A stretch of DNA of 64,000 nt from NCBI GenBank assembly GCA_900444965.1, contig UFRQ01000003.1, forward strand, positions 1,426,001 to 1,490,000, given 5' to 3'. Below, one piece after another: positions 51,892 through 61,163 of this stretch (positions within the stretch are counted from its first letter, which is position 1; each line of letters begins with the position of its first letter). Origin of the DNA: [Actinobacillus] rossii (GTDB lineage Bacteria > Pseudomonadota > Gammaproteobacteria > Enterobacterales > Pasteurellaceae). The position numbers and the translations under genes were made by a program. Below the pieces are notes generated by a model. That model did not search any database, was not told the origin of the DNA, and saw only the letters and a list, made by a program, of their open reading frames with translations.

Positions 51892-53343
51892 ATGAAATTT
51901 ATCGTTAAACTTTTTCCCGAGATTATGATTAAAAGCGATAGCGTTCGTAAACGTTTTATCAAAATTTTGACAAGCAATATCCGTAATGTATTAACACGTG
52001 ATTTTGACGTTGCCGTGGTGCGCCATTGGGATTTTATTGAAGTTCGTTCACAACAAGAAGAACTAAAAAGCGAAATTATTGCAGCTTTGCAACGTATTCC
52101 GGGAATTCATCATTTTTTAGAAGTGGAAGAGCAATCGTTTACAGATTTGCACAATATTTTTGAACAAACATTGGAACGTATGCGTGATGAGTTGGAAGGC
52201 AAAACCTTCTGTGTGCGCGCTAAACGCCGAGGTAAACATAGTTTCAGCTCGTTGGAAATTGAGCGTTATGTAGGCGGTGGTTTAAACCAACATATCGAAA
52301 GCGCGAAAGTGAAGCTGAAAAATCCTGATGTCACCGTTCGCCTTGAAGTGGAAGACGATAAATTATTATTTATTAACGCGCGCCACGCGGGTATCGGCGG
52401 CTATCCGATTGGTACGCAGGAAGATGTTTTATCATTAATTTCAGGTGGTTTCGATTCGGGCGTGTCGAGCTATATGTTAATTCGCCGTGGTTCACGTGTG
52501 CATTATTGTTTCTTTAATTTGGGCGGCGCGGCGCATGAAATTGGGGTAAAACAAATGGCATATCATATTTGGAGCCGTTATAGCACTTCGCACAAAGTCC
52601 GTTTTATTGCCATTAATTTTGAAGATGTGGTAGGCGAAATTCTCGAGAAAATCGACAATGGACAAATGGGCGTGGTGTTAAAACGGATGATGGTACGTGC
52701 AGCGAGTAAAGTAGCAGATCGTTTTAAAATTGAAGCCATTGTCACAGGTGAAGCCCTTGGGCAGGTTTCAAGCCAAACTTTAACTAATTTGCGTTTAATT
52801 GATGAAGCCACTGATGCATTGGTGCTGCGTCCTTTGATTACTCACGACAAAGAACAAATTATTGCTATGGCACGTGAAATTGGCACGGATGATATTGCGA
52901 AATCTATGCCTGAATTCTGTGGGGTGATTTCTAAAAATCCAACGGTGAAAGCTATTCGTGAAAAAATCTTAGCAGAAGAACAACATTTTAACTTCGATGT
53001 ATTACAAAGTGCGGTGGAAAATGCGCAATATTTGGATATTCGTGAAATTGCTGAACAAACTGAGCGCGAAGTGGTTGAAGTAGATGCGGTTTCAGTATTA
53101 AATGACAACGATATTATTTTAGATATTCGCAGTCCTGAAGAAACGGATGACAATCCTTTTGAATTGGATGATCACGAAGTGAAATTAATGCCGTTCTATA
53201 AACTTTCATCGCAATTCGGCACGCTTGACCAAAGCAAAAATTATGTGTTGTATTGCGAACGTGGCGTAATGAGCAAGTTGCAAGCCTTGTATTTAAAAGA
53301 GAATGGTTTTACGAACGTACTCGTGTTTAGTAAGCAAAAATAA
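51892..53343 (+). CDS. thiI: tRNA 4-thiouridine sulfurtransferase ThiI
   Basis: A 483-residue ThiI: THUMP domain (about 60-165), PP-loop [11 protein letters not shown], conserved PEFCGVISK Cys and a C-terminal rhodanese domain with the active CERGVMS Cys. It thiolates tRNA and supplies sulfur for the thiamine thiazole. The second ATG (51892, [10 protein letters not shown]) fits the GAGAG spacing and matches the E. coli start. An uptake signal is inside. Confidence 0.96.
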   Translation: MKFIVKLFPEIMIKSDSVRKRFIKILTSNIRNVLTRDFDVAVVRHWDFIEVRSQQEELKSEIIAALQRIPGIHHFLEVEEQSFTDLHNIFEQTLERMRDELEGKTFCVRAKRRGKHSFSSLEIERYVGGGLNQHIESAKVKLKNPDVTVRLEVEDDKLLFINARHAGIGGYPIGTQEDVLSLISGGFDSGVSSYMLIRRGSRVHYCFFNLGGAAHEIGVKQMAYHIWSRYSTSHKVRFIAINFEDVVGEILEKIDNGQMGVVLKRMMVRAASKVADRFKIEAIVTGEALGQVSSQTLTNLRLIDEATDALVLRPLITHDKEQIIAMAREIGTDDIAKSMPEFCGVISKNPTVKAIREKILAEEQHFNFDVLQSAVENAQYLDIREIAEQTEREVVEVDAVSVLNDNDIILDIRSPEETDDNPFELDDHEVKLMPFYKLSSQFGTLDQSKNYVLYCERGVMSKLQALYLKENGFTNVLVFSKQK

Positions 53344-53355
53344 GTCATTCAAATA

Positions 53356-53405
53356 AAAACTCCCCAAATTTTAACCGCACTTTCAGGCTAAATTGGGGAG
53401 TTTTT
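53356..53405. terminator. Bidirectional terminator between thiI and degQ
   Basis: 13-bp stem AAAAACTCCCCAA/TTGGGGAGTTTTT; the loop contains an uptake signal. It has A/T tracts on both sides and separates converging genes. Confidence 0.88.
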
Positions 53406-53426
53406 GTTGTTATATCAAGTCCCTAA

Positions 53427-54833
53427 TTATTGTACTAATAAATAGAAATTACTTTCACCACGTAAAATATTTAATGCAATTGCCGATGGTTTGTCATCTA
53501 AGGCTTTACGTAATGCGTTAATATCTTCTACTTTTTGGCGATTTATACCAATAATTACATCACCTACTTTTAAACCACGTTGTGCTGCAGGCGAGTTACT
53601 TTCCACTTTGCTAATTTTTACACCTTTAGTGTCATTAGTAAGTTCTGCACCTTCAAGGGCTGGAATCAAACTGTCCGTTTTTGAGCTAGATGATTGTGCT
53701 GTTTTACCGTTGTCTGATTGCAATGTAACGTTAACATTTTGAGTTTTTCCGTCGCGTAACACGGTTAATTCTAAGGTTTTGCCTACGCCAGATGTGGCAA
53801 TTTTAGCGCGTAATTCTGCAAAACTTGAAATTTTTTGACCGTTTAATGCAATGATCACATCGCCAGCTTTAATATCGGCTTTCGCTGCGGCTGAATTTGG
53901 TAAAACTTCGCTAACGAATGCCCCTTGTTGTGCATCGACATTAAATGCTTTAGCAAGATCCGCATTGAGTTCGCCCCCCATAATACCCAGCATACCACGA
54001 CGTACTTCGCCAAATTCAAGAATTTGTTGCACTAAGTTATTTGCCATATTAGATGGAATAGCAAAGGCAATACCTGCATTTGCACCACTTGGCGAAAGAA
54101 TAGCGGTATTAATACCAATTAATTCACCGTTTAAGTTAATTAATGGACCACCTGAGTTACCACGATTTACGGCTGCATCCGTTTGAATATAGTTTTCATA
54201 TTTACCACTATCTGACCCAGTTGAACGCCCAAGTGCAGATACAATTCCTGATGTTACCGTTTGTCCTAAACCAAATGGATTACCAATTGCTACAGTAAAA
54301 TCACCTACACGTAATTTATCGCTATCAGCAATTTTAATCGCAGTGAGATTTTTAGGTTCTTCAATTTGCACTAATGCGACATCAGATTGTTCATCTTTCC
54401 CAATGACTTTTCCTTTAAATTCGCGTCCATCATTTAATTGCACGGTAATTTTATCCGCACTATCAATCACATGGTTATTGGTAATGACATAGCCTTTTTC
54501 AGCATTAATAATGACACCTGAGCCCATACCTTTAAATTGACGTGGCGCAGATTGACGACCACCAAACAAATCATCGCCAAAGAAACGACGAAATTCTTCT
54601 GGAATTTGATCTTCGAATGCATTTCTACCTGAAGTTTCTTGTTTTCCTTCTACAGAGATGGATACCACAGATGGTAAGACACGCTCTAACATTGGGGCGA
54701 GACTTGGAACGCTTAAATTACTTGCTTGAGCAACTAAAGGCGGTAAGTCAGCCATACTTGCCATTGGCACTGAAAGTACAGTTAAACCTAATGCGATTGC
54801 GCTAAGTGCGAATTTAGATTTTGTTATTTTCAT
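53427..54833 (-). CDS. degQ: Periplasmic serine protease of the HtrA/DegQ family
   Basis: A 468-residue protease with a signal peptide (about 1-28), trypsin-like domain with His in TNNHVIDSA, Asp in EQSDVALVQ and Ser in RGNSGGP, and two PDZ domains (about 255-350 and 380-465). The full two-PDZ form fits DegP/DegQ. zapG beside it is the E. coli neighbour of degQ, so that name is preferred. The ATG at 54833 has AAGGA upstream and gives a normal signal peptide. Confidence 0.93.
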   Translation of the reverse strand: MKITKSKFALSAIALGLTVLSVPMASMADLPPLVAQASNLSVPSLAPMLERVLPSVVSISVEGKQETSGRNAFEDQIPEEFRRFFGDDLFGGRQSAPRQFKGMGSGVIINAEKGYVITNNHVIDSADKITVQLNDGREFKGKVIGKDEQSDVALVQIEEPKNLTAIKIADSDKLRVGDFTVAIGNPFGLGQTVTSGIVSALGRSTGSDSGKYENYIQTDAAVNRGNSGGPLINLNGELIGINTAILSPSGANAGIAFAIPSNMANNLVQQILEFGEVRRGMLGIMGGELNADLAKAFNVDAQQGAFVSEVLPNSAAAKADIKAGDVIIALNGQKISSFAELRAKIATSGVGKTLELTVLRDGKTQNVNVTLQSDNGKTAQSSSSKTDSLIPALEGAELTNDTKGVKISKVESNSPAAQRGLKVGDVIIGINRQKVEDINALRKALDDKPSAIALNILRGESNFYLLVQ

Positions 54834-54885
54834 TGATTTTCCTTTTCCTAAATAAAAAATGAGTAATGAAATATTTTGTACAGCA

Positions 54886-54913
54886 TTTGACAAAGAAAAT
54901 GGGGGATTGTTCA
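54886..54913 (-). promoter_or_regulatory. Weak sigma-E-like promoter of degQ
   Basis: On the minus strand TGAACAA and GTCAAA are separated by 15 bases, close to the sigma-E pattern GGAACTT-N15-GTCTAA. It lies about 53 bases upstream of the start codon. The match is partial. Confidence 0.35.
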
Positions 54914-55011
54914 CAGAAATCAAGGGCGGGAATGAAGTGTGGTGAAAATTTAATCAGTTTTATATGCAGTTCGAATCAAGCAAATTCATCTATTTTACAT
55001 TAGATAAATCA

Positions 55012-55034
55012 AAGGGCGAATGTCATTCGCCCTT
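55012..55034. terminator. Palindrome after zapG
   Basis: 10-bp perfect stem AAGGGCGAAT/ATTCGCCCTT with a 3-base loop, 21 bases beyond the zapG stop. It may terminate or stabilise the zapG message; T tract weak. Confidence 0.6.
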
Positions 55035-55055
55035 GTAACCTTATAATATAATTTA

Positions 55056-55466
55056 TTAACGTTCTGCTTTTAATAAGCCCGAAGATCCTTCTTTATAATC
55101 TCTTGGTGGCTCATTGCCGTTGATCTCCGGATCGGCAGTGGATTTATCGGAATTAATAAAGTTTTGTAAGAAAAGTGCTTTTTGTGTATCAGGTAATAAT
55201 TCATCTGATGATTTAGCTAAATGACGGTAAAGTTTTTGATAATCTTGCGCCAGTAATTTAAATAAATCTGCTGTTTCTGCAAAATGTTTTTCTAAACGTT
55301 CTTTTTGTTGTGCTAATTCCGCTTTAGTTTGTTGTAATTCATTTTCAGTTTGCGCTTGTTTTTTTACAGATCCTTTCGTTAAGCGTAGGATCAAATAAGT
55401 TAAAATCACACCAGCGACAAAGCCGAGTGCGATCATTCTCCACATTTCAGGGGTTAAGTTTTGCAT
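55056..55466 (-). CDS. zapG: ZapG/YhcB cell-envelope protein
   Basis: A 136-residue DUF1043 protein. One N-terminal membrane helix (about 10-28) is followed by a long coiled coil (about 38-75) and a conserved HLAKSSDELLP segment; the tail is hydrophilic. E. coli ZapG (YhcB) helps coordinate envelope growth and division. Its position upstream of degQ on the same strand is the E. coli order. Confidence 0.9.
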   Translation of the reverse strand: MQNLTPEMWRMIALGFVAGVILTYLILRLTKGSVKKQAQTENELQQTKAELAQQKERLEKHFAETADLFKLLAQDYQKLYRHLAKSSDELLPDTQKALFLQNFINSDKSTADPEINGNEPPRDYKEGSSGLLKAER

Positions 55467-55589
55467 AAATTACTCCTTACATCTTGAGTTTTAATTAAAA
55501 TACGAAAATATCATACCGTTAAATATAATCAATGTCTTGTGGGATTTCTGTAAAATGTGTTGGGGATCACATTTCTTGAATAAAACTTC

Positions 55590-55627
55590 TAAAAAAATGA
55601 CCGCACTTTATTTCAAAGCGCGGTCAA
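55590..55627 (-). terminator. Terminator after ddc
   Basis: TGACCGCACTTT and AAAGCGCGGTCA form a 12-bp stem with one mismatch; on the minus strand it runs into seven T. One arm is a true uptake signal, the other is a degenerate copy. Confidence 0.82.
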
Positions 55628-55643
55628 TTTTAGGTTAATTTTC

Positions 55644-57179
55644 TTAATCAATCGGCGGTACATAAGTGCCATTTGCAATGGCATCTTTAATGCGCTCTGC
55701 TTCGCTTAGCACCTGAGCCAATAACGCTTTAACGTTTTCGAGCGTTGCGATTGGGCTTAACGTGGTCATTTTCAACGATTGTTTCTCTCCCACCTTGGTG
55801 ACACCAATGTTTGCTTCGCCTCGGGCAAAGAGTTCATCTGCCACATTTTGGTTTAAGGCATCGATAAATTCAGTAGGATAGCCTGTTGGCGCAACACGGA
55901 ATAATACCGAAGCAAATTGTGCCGGAACAAGCATTTCCAAGCCTTCTGTTTCATGAATGTATTGTTCCACTTGTTTGGTGAGGTAAACACCGTGGTCGAT
56001 CATTGAAGCGTATAGATCTTCGCCTAAGGCTTCCACCGTAAACCACAATTTTAACGCATCAAAACGGCGTGTAGTTTGGAGTGATTTTGCCACTAAATTC
56101 GGTACGCCGTGTGCTTCATCGTATTCTGAATTTAAATAATCCGCTTTGTAATCAATGAAGCGGTAATTTTGCGGATCTTTCAATAAAAATGCGCCGCAAG
56201 AAATTGTTTGGAAGAAATGTTTGTGGAAATCCAACGTAATTGAGTCGGTTAATTCAATGCCGTCTAAAAGATGGAGGAAGTCTTTTGAAAGCAGTAATGC
56301 TCCTCCCCAAGCTGCATCCACGTGTAACCAAACACCAAAGTTGTTGGTAATGGCACGAATGGTTTTTAACGGATCGATTGCGCCGGCATCTGTTGTTCCT
56401 GCGGTGGCGACCACACAAGCAACCACTTTGCCTTCTAAATAAAGTTTGGCTAAAGTCGCTTCTAATGCGTGCGGATCCATTTGGGCATTTTCGTTGCAAG
56501 GCACGGTAACCACTGATTGGAAGCCCATTCCCATCATTGCCATATTTTTTTGCACAGAGAAGTGCGCATTTTCAGAGCAAATCACTTTCACTTTCTGCAT
56601 TGCATCTGCCGGAATGCCATCACGTTGTACCGACCATTCTGAACCGTCCACATTTTTCCAATGCTTCGCAATGCAAGCATCACGCGCAAGTAGCACGCCC
56701 ATTAGGTTAGATTGTGTACCACCTGAGGTAAATACGCCCGATGTGCCTTCACCGTAGCCGGCTTTTTGGCGTAGCCAGTCAATCAAATGCTCTTCCATAA
56801 TCGAACCGGCAGGGCTTTGATCCCACGAGTCCATCGATTGGTTAGTGGCATTGATTAACACTTCCGCAATTTGGCTCGCGACCATTGTCGGACAATGTAA
56901 GTGCGCTAAAGAGTGGGGGTGATGAACTTTAAGACTTGGATTTAAGAAGATCTCAACTAAATGATCTAAGGATTTTTGTACACCTACGCCCTCTTTAGTC
57001 GGTTTAAAACCATCAACCAAGGCACGCATTTGTTTGATTGAACCACCGGTGTACATTTTTTCATTTTTCAGCCAAGAACTGACCGCTTGCACGGCATTTT
57101 GCATCGCGTTTTCGTAGTCTGTAATAGATTGTGGATCGTTACAGAACAGGGATTGTTTGTGTTTTGAAATATCTGACAT
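55644..57179 (-). CDS. ddc: L-2,4-diaminobutyrate decarboxylase
   Basis: A 511-residue group II PLP decarboxylase. The PLP Lys is at about 320 in [10 protein letters not shown], with HVDAAWGG and TSGGTQSN upstream. With dat it converts aspartate semialdehyde to 1,3-diaminopropane, a polyamine of Haemophilus and Acinetobacter. It lies downstream of dat on the same strand. The interior lacks Hin-type uptake signals, unlike most genes of this size here. Confidence 0.93.
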   Translation of the reverse strand: MSDISKHKQSLFCNDPQSITDYENAMQNAVQAVSSWLKNEKMYTGGSIKQMRALVDGFKPTKEGVGVQKSLDHLVEIFLNPSLKVHHPHSLAHLHCPTMVASQIAEVLINATNQSMDSWDQSPAGSIMEEHLIDWLRQKAGYGEGTSGVFTSGGTQSNLMGVLLARDACIAKHWKNVDGSEWSVQRDGIPADAMQKVKVICSENAHFSVQKNMAMMGMGFQSVVTVPCNENAQMDPHALEATLAKLYLEGKVVACVVATAGTTDAGAIDPLKTIRAITNNFGVWLHVDAAWGGALLLSKDFLHLLDGIELTDSITLDFHKHFFQTISCGAFLLKDPQNYRFIDYKADYLNSEYDEAHGVPNLVAKSLQTTRRFDALKLWFTVEALGEDLYASMIDHGVYLTKQVEQYIHETEGLEMLVPAQFASVLFRVAPTGYPTEFIDALNQNVADELFARGEANIGVTKVGEKQSLKMTTLSPIATLENVKALLAQVLSEAERIKDAIANGTYVPPID

Positions 57180-57196
57180 ATTATTTCCCGTGGATA

Positions 57197-57338
57197 AACC
57201 CTGTACGAGCCGTACAGGGTTATTTTATCCGAGCCGCTCTGCGGCTCTTTCGTTCAGCCCCAGTGGGGCTGGGTTTAATGAACTTAGCACGGCTCGTGCT
57301 AGGTGGTATCAATAATTTAAGGTGCGTTTACACGCACC
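57197..57338. repeat. Cluster of five consecutive short hairpins
   Basis: In the dat-ddc gap: AACCCTGTACG/CGTACAGGGTT (57197-57221), GAGCCGC/GCGGCTC (57231-57247), CAGCCCC/GGGGCTG (57255-57271), TAGCACG/CGTGCTA (57285-57301) and GGTGCGT/ACGCACC (57321-57338). Stems are perfect, loops are 3-4 bases. No gene is seen in this gap. Confidence 0.85.
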
Positions 57339-57340
57339 CT

Positions 57341-57356
57341 ACAAGCGGTCGAATTT
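57341..57356 (+). repeat. Actinobacillus-type uptake signal sequence
   Basis: ACAAGCGGTCGAATTT matches the full consensus (core ACAAGCGGT plus the RRATTT extension) of the other Pasteurellaceae uptake clade. I see no other full copy in the window, whereas the Hin-type signal is abundant. Confidence 0.85.
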
Positions 57357-57393
57357 CCCCAAAATTTTGTAAAAATCAACCGCACTTTGATGA

Positions 57394-58758
57394 TTAACCA
57401 CGTACCGCTTTTAATGCGTCTGCGACAGATTGTTTGAAGCGTTTAATGAACTCTTCGCATTCTGCTTGGTTGATATTTACTGCACAAAGTACACGAACCA
57501 CGTTGCCGCCACGTCCGCCACGTTCTAACAATAACTTGTTGTTAAAGCAGGCTTTTTGGATTGCAACCGCTAATTCGCCATCTTGTGGATAAGCACCTGT
57601 TGCATCTGCCGGTTTGCGTTCGTCCACAATGTCGATACCCATCATTAAGCCTTTACCACGTACGTTACCGATACAAGGGAATTCTTTGCTTAATTCACGT
57701 AATGCAGTGGTTAAGTATGCGCCACGTTCTTCCGCATTTTTCGCAAGATTTTCTTCACGCATAATTTTGAGTGAAGCGTAACCTGTTGCCATCGCTAATT
57801 GGTTACCACGGAATGTCCCTGTGTGTCCTGCCGGTTGCCACGCATCGAATTCTTTGCGAATAGCTAATACCGCTAACGGTAATGAACCGCCTACTGCTTT
57901 TGACATAACCACGATATCCGGTTGAATACCCGCATGTTCAAAGGCAAACATCTTACCGCTACGACAGAAGCCTGCTTGAACTTCATCAACAATCATTAAA
58001 ATACCGTGTTTTTGGGTCACTTCACGCACTTTTTGTAAGAATGAAATCGGTGCCGGAACAACACCACCTTCGCCTTGGATTGCTTCTAAGATAACCGCAG
58101 CCGGTTTTACTACGCCGCTTTCGACATCTTCAATGAAGTTTTCAAAATAGCGTTCAACGGCTTTCGCACCCGCTTCGCCACCAATGCCAAACGGGCAACG
58201 GTATTCGTGCGGATATGGCATAAATTGAACGCCCGGCATTAAGCCTTGCACCGGATTTTTCGCACCTAAGTTACCTGTTAAAGATAACGCACCGTGAGTC
58301 ATTCCGTGGAAACCGCCGGAGAAAGCGATCACATTGCCACGTCCGGTATAGGTTTTAGCTAATTTGATTGCCGCTTCGTTAGCATCTGCACCTGAAGGGC
58401 CGGTAAATTGAAGAATGTATTGATCTTTAGGGAAGAATGATAAAAGTTCTTCGGTAAAAGCGTCTTTTAATGGCGTGGTTAAATCTAGAATATGTAACGG
58501 TAAGCCACTATCTAAAACATCTTTGATTGATTGCATTAGTACAGGATGATTATGACCTAATGCTAATGTTCCTGCGCCCGCCAAAAAGTCGAGATATTCA
58601 TTTCCTTCTACGTCTGTTACCCAACAACCTTGCGCTTTGGCATAAGCAAAAGGAAGTTTGCGTGGATAACTACGCACGTTAGATTCCATTGCATCTTGAC
58701 GATCTAAGAAATGTTTATTTGAGGCGAGAATTGCTTTTACAGGAGTGTTAATTGTCAT
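57394..58758 (-). CDS. dat: Diaminobutyrate-2-oxoglutarate aminotransferase
   Basis: A 454-residue class III aminotransferase with the PLP Lys at about 287 ([14 protein letters not shown]), the [12 protein letters not shown]sp loop and [13 protein letters not shown]. It makes L-2,4-diaminobutyrate from aspartate semialdehyde with glutamate as donor, feeding ddc. Normal length. AAGG precedes the ATG, after a long structured leader. Like ddc it has no internal Hin-type uptake signal. Confidence 0.93.
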   Translation of the reverse strand: MTINTPVKAILASNKHFLDRQDAMESNVRSYPRKLPFAYAKAQGCWVTDVEGNEYLDFLAGAGTLALGHNHPVLMQSIKDVLDSGLPLHILDLTTPLKDAFTEELLSFFPKDQYILQFTGPSGADANEAAIKLAKTYTGRGNVIAFSGGFHGMTHGALSLTGNLGAKNPVQGLMPGVQFMPYPHEYRCPFGIGGEAGAKAVERYFENFIEDVESGVVKPAAVILEAIQGEGGVVPAPISFLQKVREVTQKHGILMIVDEVQAGFCRSGKMFAFEHAGIQPDIVVMSKAVGGSLPLAVLAIRKEFDAWQPAGHTGTFRGNQLAMATGYASLKIMREENLAKNAEERGAYLTTALRELSKEFPCIGNVRGKGLMMGIDIVDERKPADATGAYPQDGELAVAIQKACFNNKLLLERGGRGGNVVRVLCAVNINQAECEEFIKRFKQSVADALKAVRG

Positions 58759-58782
58759 TTTAAAAACCTTCTAAAAGAGGTG

Positions 58783-58925
58783 AAAAAAATAAGTCGGGTG
58801 CCTTGCGGGAAGCCTAAGCTTTCTTATCCTGAGAGATAAGATGCCATGGGGCATTTGACTCGCTACTTATTAAAAAAAGCGTTTCAGCTTTTTTATCTTT
58901 CCCCAGCAGGAGCTGGCTGAGATAG
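58783..58925 (-). promoter_or_regulatory. Structured leader of dat, glycine-riboswitch-like fold
   Basis: Read on the minus strand: P1 CCTGCT (58910-58905) pairs with AGC-TT-AGG (58820-58813); P2 AAAAAAGC/GCTTTTTT; P3a GAG/CTC; P3b TGCC/GGCA; then CTCTCAGG, as in the conserved 3' part of glycine aptamers. The invariant CCGAAGG segment is replaced by an unrelated stretch with AATAAGT, which can pair with ACTTATT (58794-58788) just before a run of T next to the dat start. The rest of this 345-base gap (58926-59103) shows only one uptake signal and possible promoter sequence. Family assignment is tentative. Confidence 0.4.
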
Positions 58926-59103
58926 GTATATTCAAAGTGCGGTTGAAAATCAGCGCATTTTGAAGACGGCATATCATAGCCATTTTTTATAAAAAGGAAA
59001 GATCTTTTTGTGTTTTTGCTTGCTCTGACATCAGGAAATGATTGGTTGATAAAGATTAACTTGATACTATGAAATCATTATCAAAGTATTGTGGGAAAGA
59101 AAG

Positions 59104-60067
59104 ATGACAACACATAAAGATGGTTTAGAGACGGCTCGTTTAATTATTCAAATTTTGAACTATATACTGAAGAATAGAAAAATCACAGTGTCTGAGTTAT
59201 TTGAGCTCTTGAAAGATAATGGGTTTGAACGCGATAAACGCACTATTCAGCGTACGTTGAAGTCCATCTGTGACAACATTCGATGTAGAATGGGACGATC
59301 GTAGCCGTCCTTATGGTTTTCGTTGGAAAGAACAAAGCAAAGGTTTGTCTTTGCCACTATTGACAGAACAGCAATCTCTTGTGTTGATGTTAGCTGAACG
59401 CTAATTAGGAAATTTATTGCCCAGTAACATCATGGATTCAATGAAACCATTTTTTGAACAGGCTAAATCCTAATTAATCTATGATAATAAAGGGAAATTA
59501 GCAAATCAATGGTTGGATAAAGTTGATGTTGTGCCAATGAATTTGCTACAACTACCAGCACCGATCGACACACAAATTTTCAACCAAGTTTCTATTGCGC
59601 TTTATCGCAATCATTATCTCAACATTGAGTATCGTAATACCGTAAATAAAATTCACAAAATACAAGTGATGCCATTGGCATTAGTACATCAAGAAGGACG
59701 TACTTATTTACTGGTGCGTTATCCTGAATTTGGGGATGAAATTAAACATTTGGCATTACACCGTTTTCTTTCTGCAGAAATTTCTACTATGACTTTTGAA
59801 CGTCCAAGAGATTTTAATTTGAAAAAATATAAAAACGAAGGCCATTTTTATTACGGTAAAGGACAAAAAGTAAAACTGACATTTTGTATTGAAAAATGGC
59901 ATGGTTTTTATTTATTAGAAACACCGCTTTCAGAAGATCAAGTCGTTCTAGAAGAAACGGAAGATTACTACAAATTTCAAGTTACTGTCATTGATTCAAT
60001 GTTATTGGATTGGTGGATTGCGAAGTTTGGGGAAGAAATTTGGGATTTAAAAAAACAGATAATTTAG
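59104..60067 (+). pseudogene. Decayed WYL-domain transcriptional regulator
   Basis: The first frame (59104-59304) encodes an N-terminal helix-turn-helix (TVSELFELLKDNGFERDKRTIQRTLKSI). The rest of the regulator (FDVEWDDRSRPYGFRWK, then a WYL-type domain with a C-terminal WCX-like part) continues in another frame after a shift near 59270-59285 and is broken by TAA codons at 59402 and 59471. The last intact piece is 59513-60067. At least three lesions make a functional protein unlikely. WYL regulators commonly sit beside phage-defence genes. Confidence 0.85.
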
Positions 60068-60101
60068 CGTTTAAAGTGCGGTTAAATTCTATGGATTTTT
60101 T

Positions 60102-60118
60102 GCGACATAGTTTGACGC
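60102..60118. promoter_or_regulatory. Palindromic operator before the DUF3883 gene
   Basis: GCGACA-N5-TGACGC, an inverted repeat with one mismatch, followed 10 bases later by a -10-like TATACT (60129-60134). The same element lies at the same distance from a -10-like box before the AAA+ gene (61103). It covers the -35 position. Confidence 0.65.
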
Positions 60119-60170
60119 AAGGATTCACTATACTAGAGCTTAAAAGAAATGACATTAAAGGAGTAAATTT

Positions 60171-61034
60171 ATGACGACTAAAGAGCCATTTGACATAGAC
60201 GATCGCTATGTTCAATCTAAAAAAGACATTTATTATTCATTGTTAGCATTTCAATGTGCAGTGCCGGATGGATTAAGTGGTGCACCTAAATATTTTGTTT
60301 ATACGAAATTAAAAGATCAATATATTTTTGGTGTCGCTAAATTTTGTGGATTAAAAAATATTACTAAAGAAACGTATAAACAAGTTGCTTATCATCAAAC
60401 TCAAGGTGGAAGAACGCAGCGAGCCATTAGTCGTATTTTAGGGGATTGGATTCCCTATGCGAAGATAGATAAGAAAATACAAAATGCGTTTGAAAAATGG
60501 ATTAGCTCTCATATAACTTATAATTATTTAGAAAATGCGGCATTTTTGCCTGTTTTTTTAGATGAAACTGACATGAGTGATTTAATTGACTCTTCTATTG
60601 ATTCCATTAAATCAAATAAGGCTAAAATTTCAAAAGAAGATTTTGATTATCTGTTATCATTAAAAAAATCGATTGGTGATGCTGGTGAAGAAATTGCATA
60701 TCAGTATGAAGTAAACCGTTTGGAACAAAAAGGAACTGTTCAACGAACTTATTTAGAAAATATTGCTGCAGGTTATGATCTTTATAGCGAACATGAGAGC
60801 AAGGAACGTTTTATTGAAGTAAAATCTTCATTATCATCTCATCCAGATGAGATAAAATTTTATTTATCTGAAAATGAGAGTAAAGTTTTAGAAGAAAAAG
60901 GAGAAAATGGATTCATTTATTTTGTCAATATTACAGAAGGTCATATTTATGAAATTCAGAATCCTATTAAAAAGATAAAGGAAAATGGAAGTAAAAAAGA
61001 AATTAACACCTATCAAATTACGTTAAAAAAATAA
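60171..61034 (+). CDS. DUF3883-type protein with PD-(D/E)xK-like nuclease core
   Basis: A 287-residue protein. Residues 1-160 are an unrecognised AT-rich-coded domain. The C-terminal part resembles DUF3883/Mrr-like folds: GDAGEEIAYQYE (Glu173/174), GYDLYS (Asp203) and RFIEVKSS (Glu216, Lys218), the E-D-ExK order of PD-(D/E)xK nucleases. It may cut or bind nucleic acid. AAAGGAG precedes the ATG and a strong terminator follows. It has no internal uptake signal and more A+T than its neighbours, which hints at later acquisition. Confidence 0.7.
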   Translation: MTTKEPFDIDDRYVQSKKDIYYSLLAFQCAVPDGLSGAPKYFVYTKLKDQYIFGVAKFCGLKNITKETYKQVAYHQTQGGRTQRAISRILGDWIPYAKIDKKIQNAFEKWISSHITYNYLENAAFLPVFLDETDMSDLIDSSIDSIKSNKAKISKEDFDYLLSLKKSIGDAGEEIAYQYEVNRLEQKGTVQRTYLENIAAGYDLYSEHESKERFIEVKSSLSSHPDEIKFYLSENESKVLEEKGENGFIYFVNITEGHIYEIQNPIKKIKENGSKKEINTYQITLKK

Positions 61035-61054
61035 CCAAACCGCGGTCAAAATTT

Positions 61055-61089
61055 AAAGAGATTTTAAGTCAGTTAAAATCTCTTTTTTT
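61055..61089 (+). terminator. Strong terminator after the DUF3883 gene
   Basis: 13-bp perfect stem AAAGAGATTTTAA/TTAAAATCTCTTT with a 5-base loop, followed by T. It makes the DUF3883 gene a separate transcript from the AAA+ genes. Confidence 0.92.
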
Positions 61090-61102
61090 ATGTCTATTTT
61101 AT

Positions 61103-61119
61103 GCGACATAACTTGTCGC
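61103..61119. promoter_or_regulatory. Palindromic operator before the AAA+ genes
   Basis: Perfect GCGACA-N5-TGTCGC, sharing GCGACATA and the spacing with the element at 60102. A -10-like TAAAAT lies at 61129-61134. It is 44 bases upstream of the AAA+ start codon. Confidence 0.7.
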
Positions 61120-61163
61120 GTTCATCTGTAAAATGATTCCATTAATCTAAGAAGGAGTCATTT

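Noticed and set aside
58820..58870. CTGAGA and nearby stems on the plus strand as a TPP riboswitch
   Set aside because: The other invariant TPP segments (GGGGTGC with ACCC and GAACCTGATCTGG) are absent, and no thiamine gene lies downstream on that strand.
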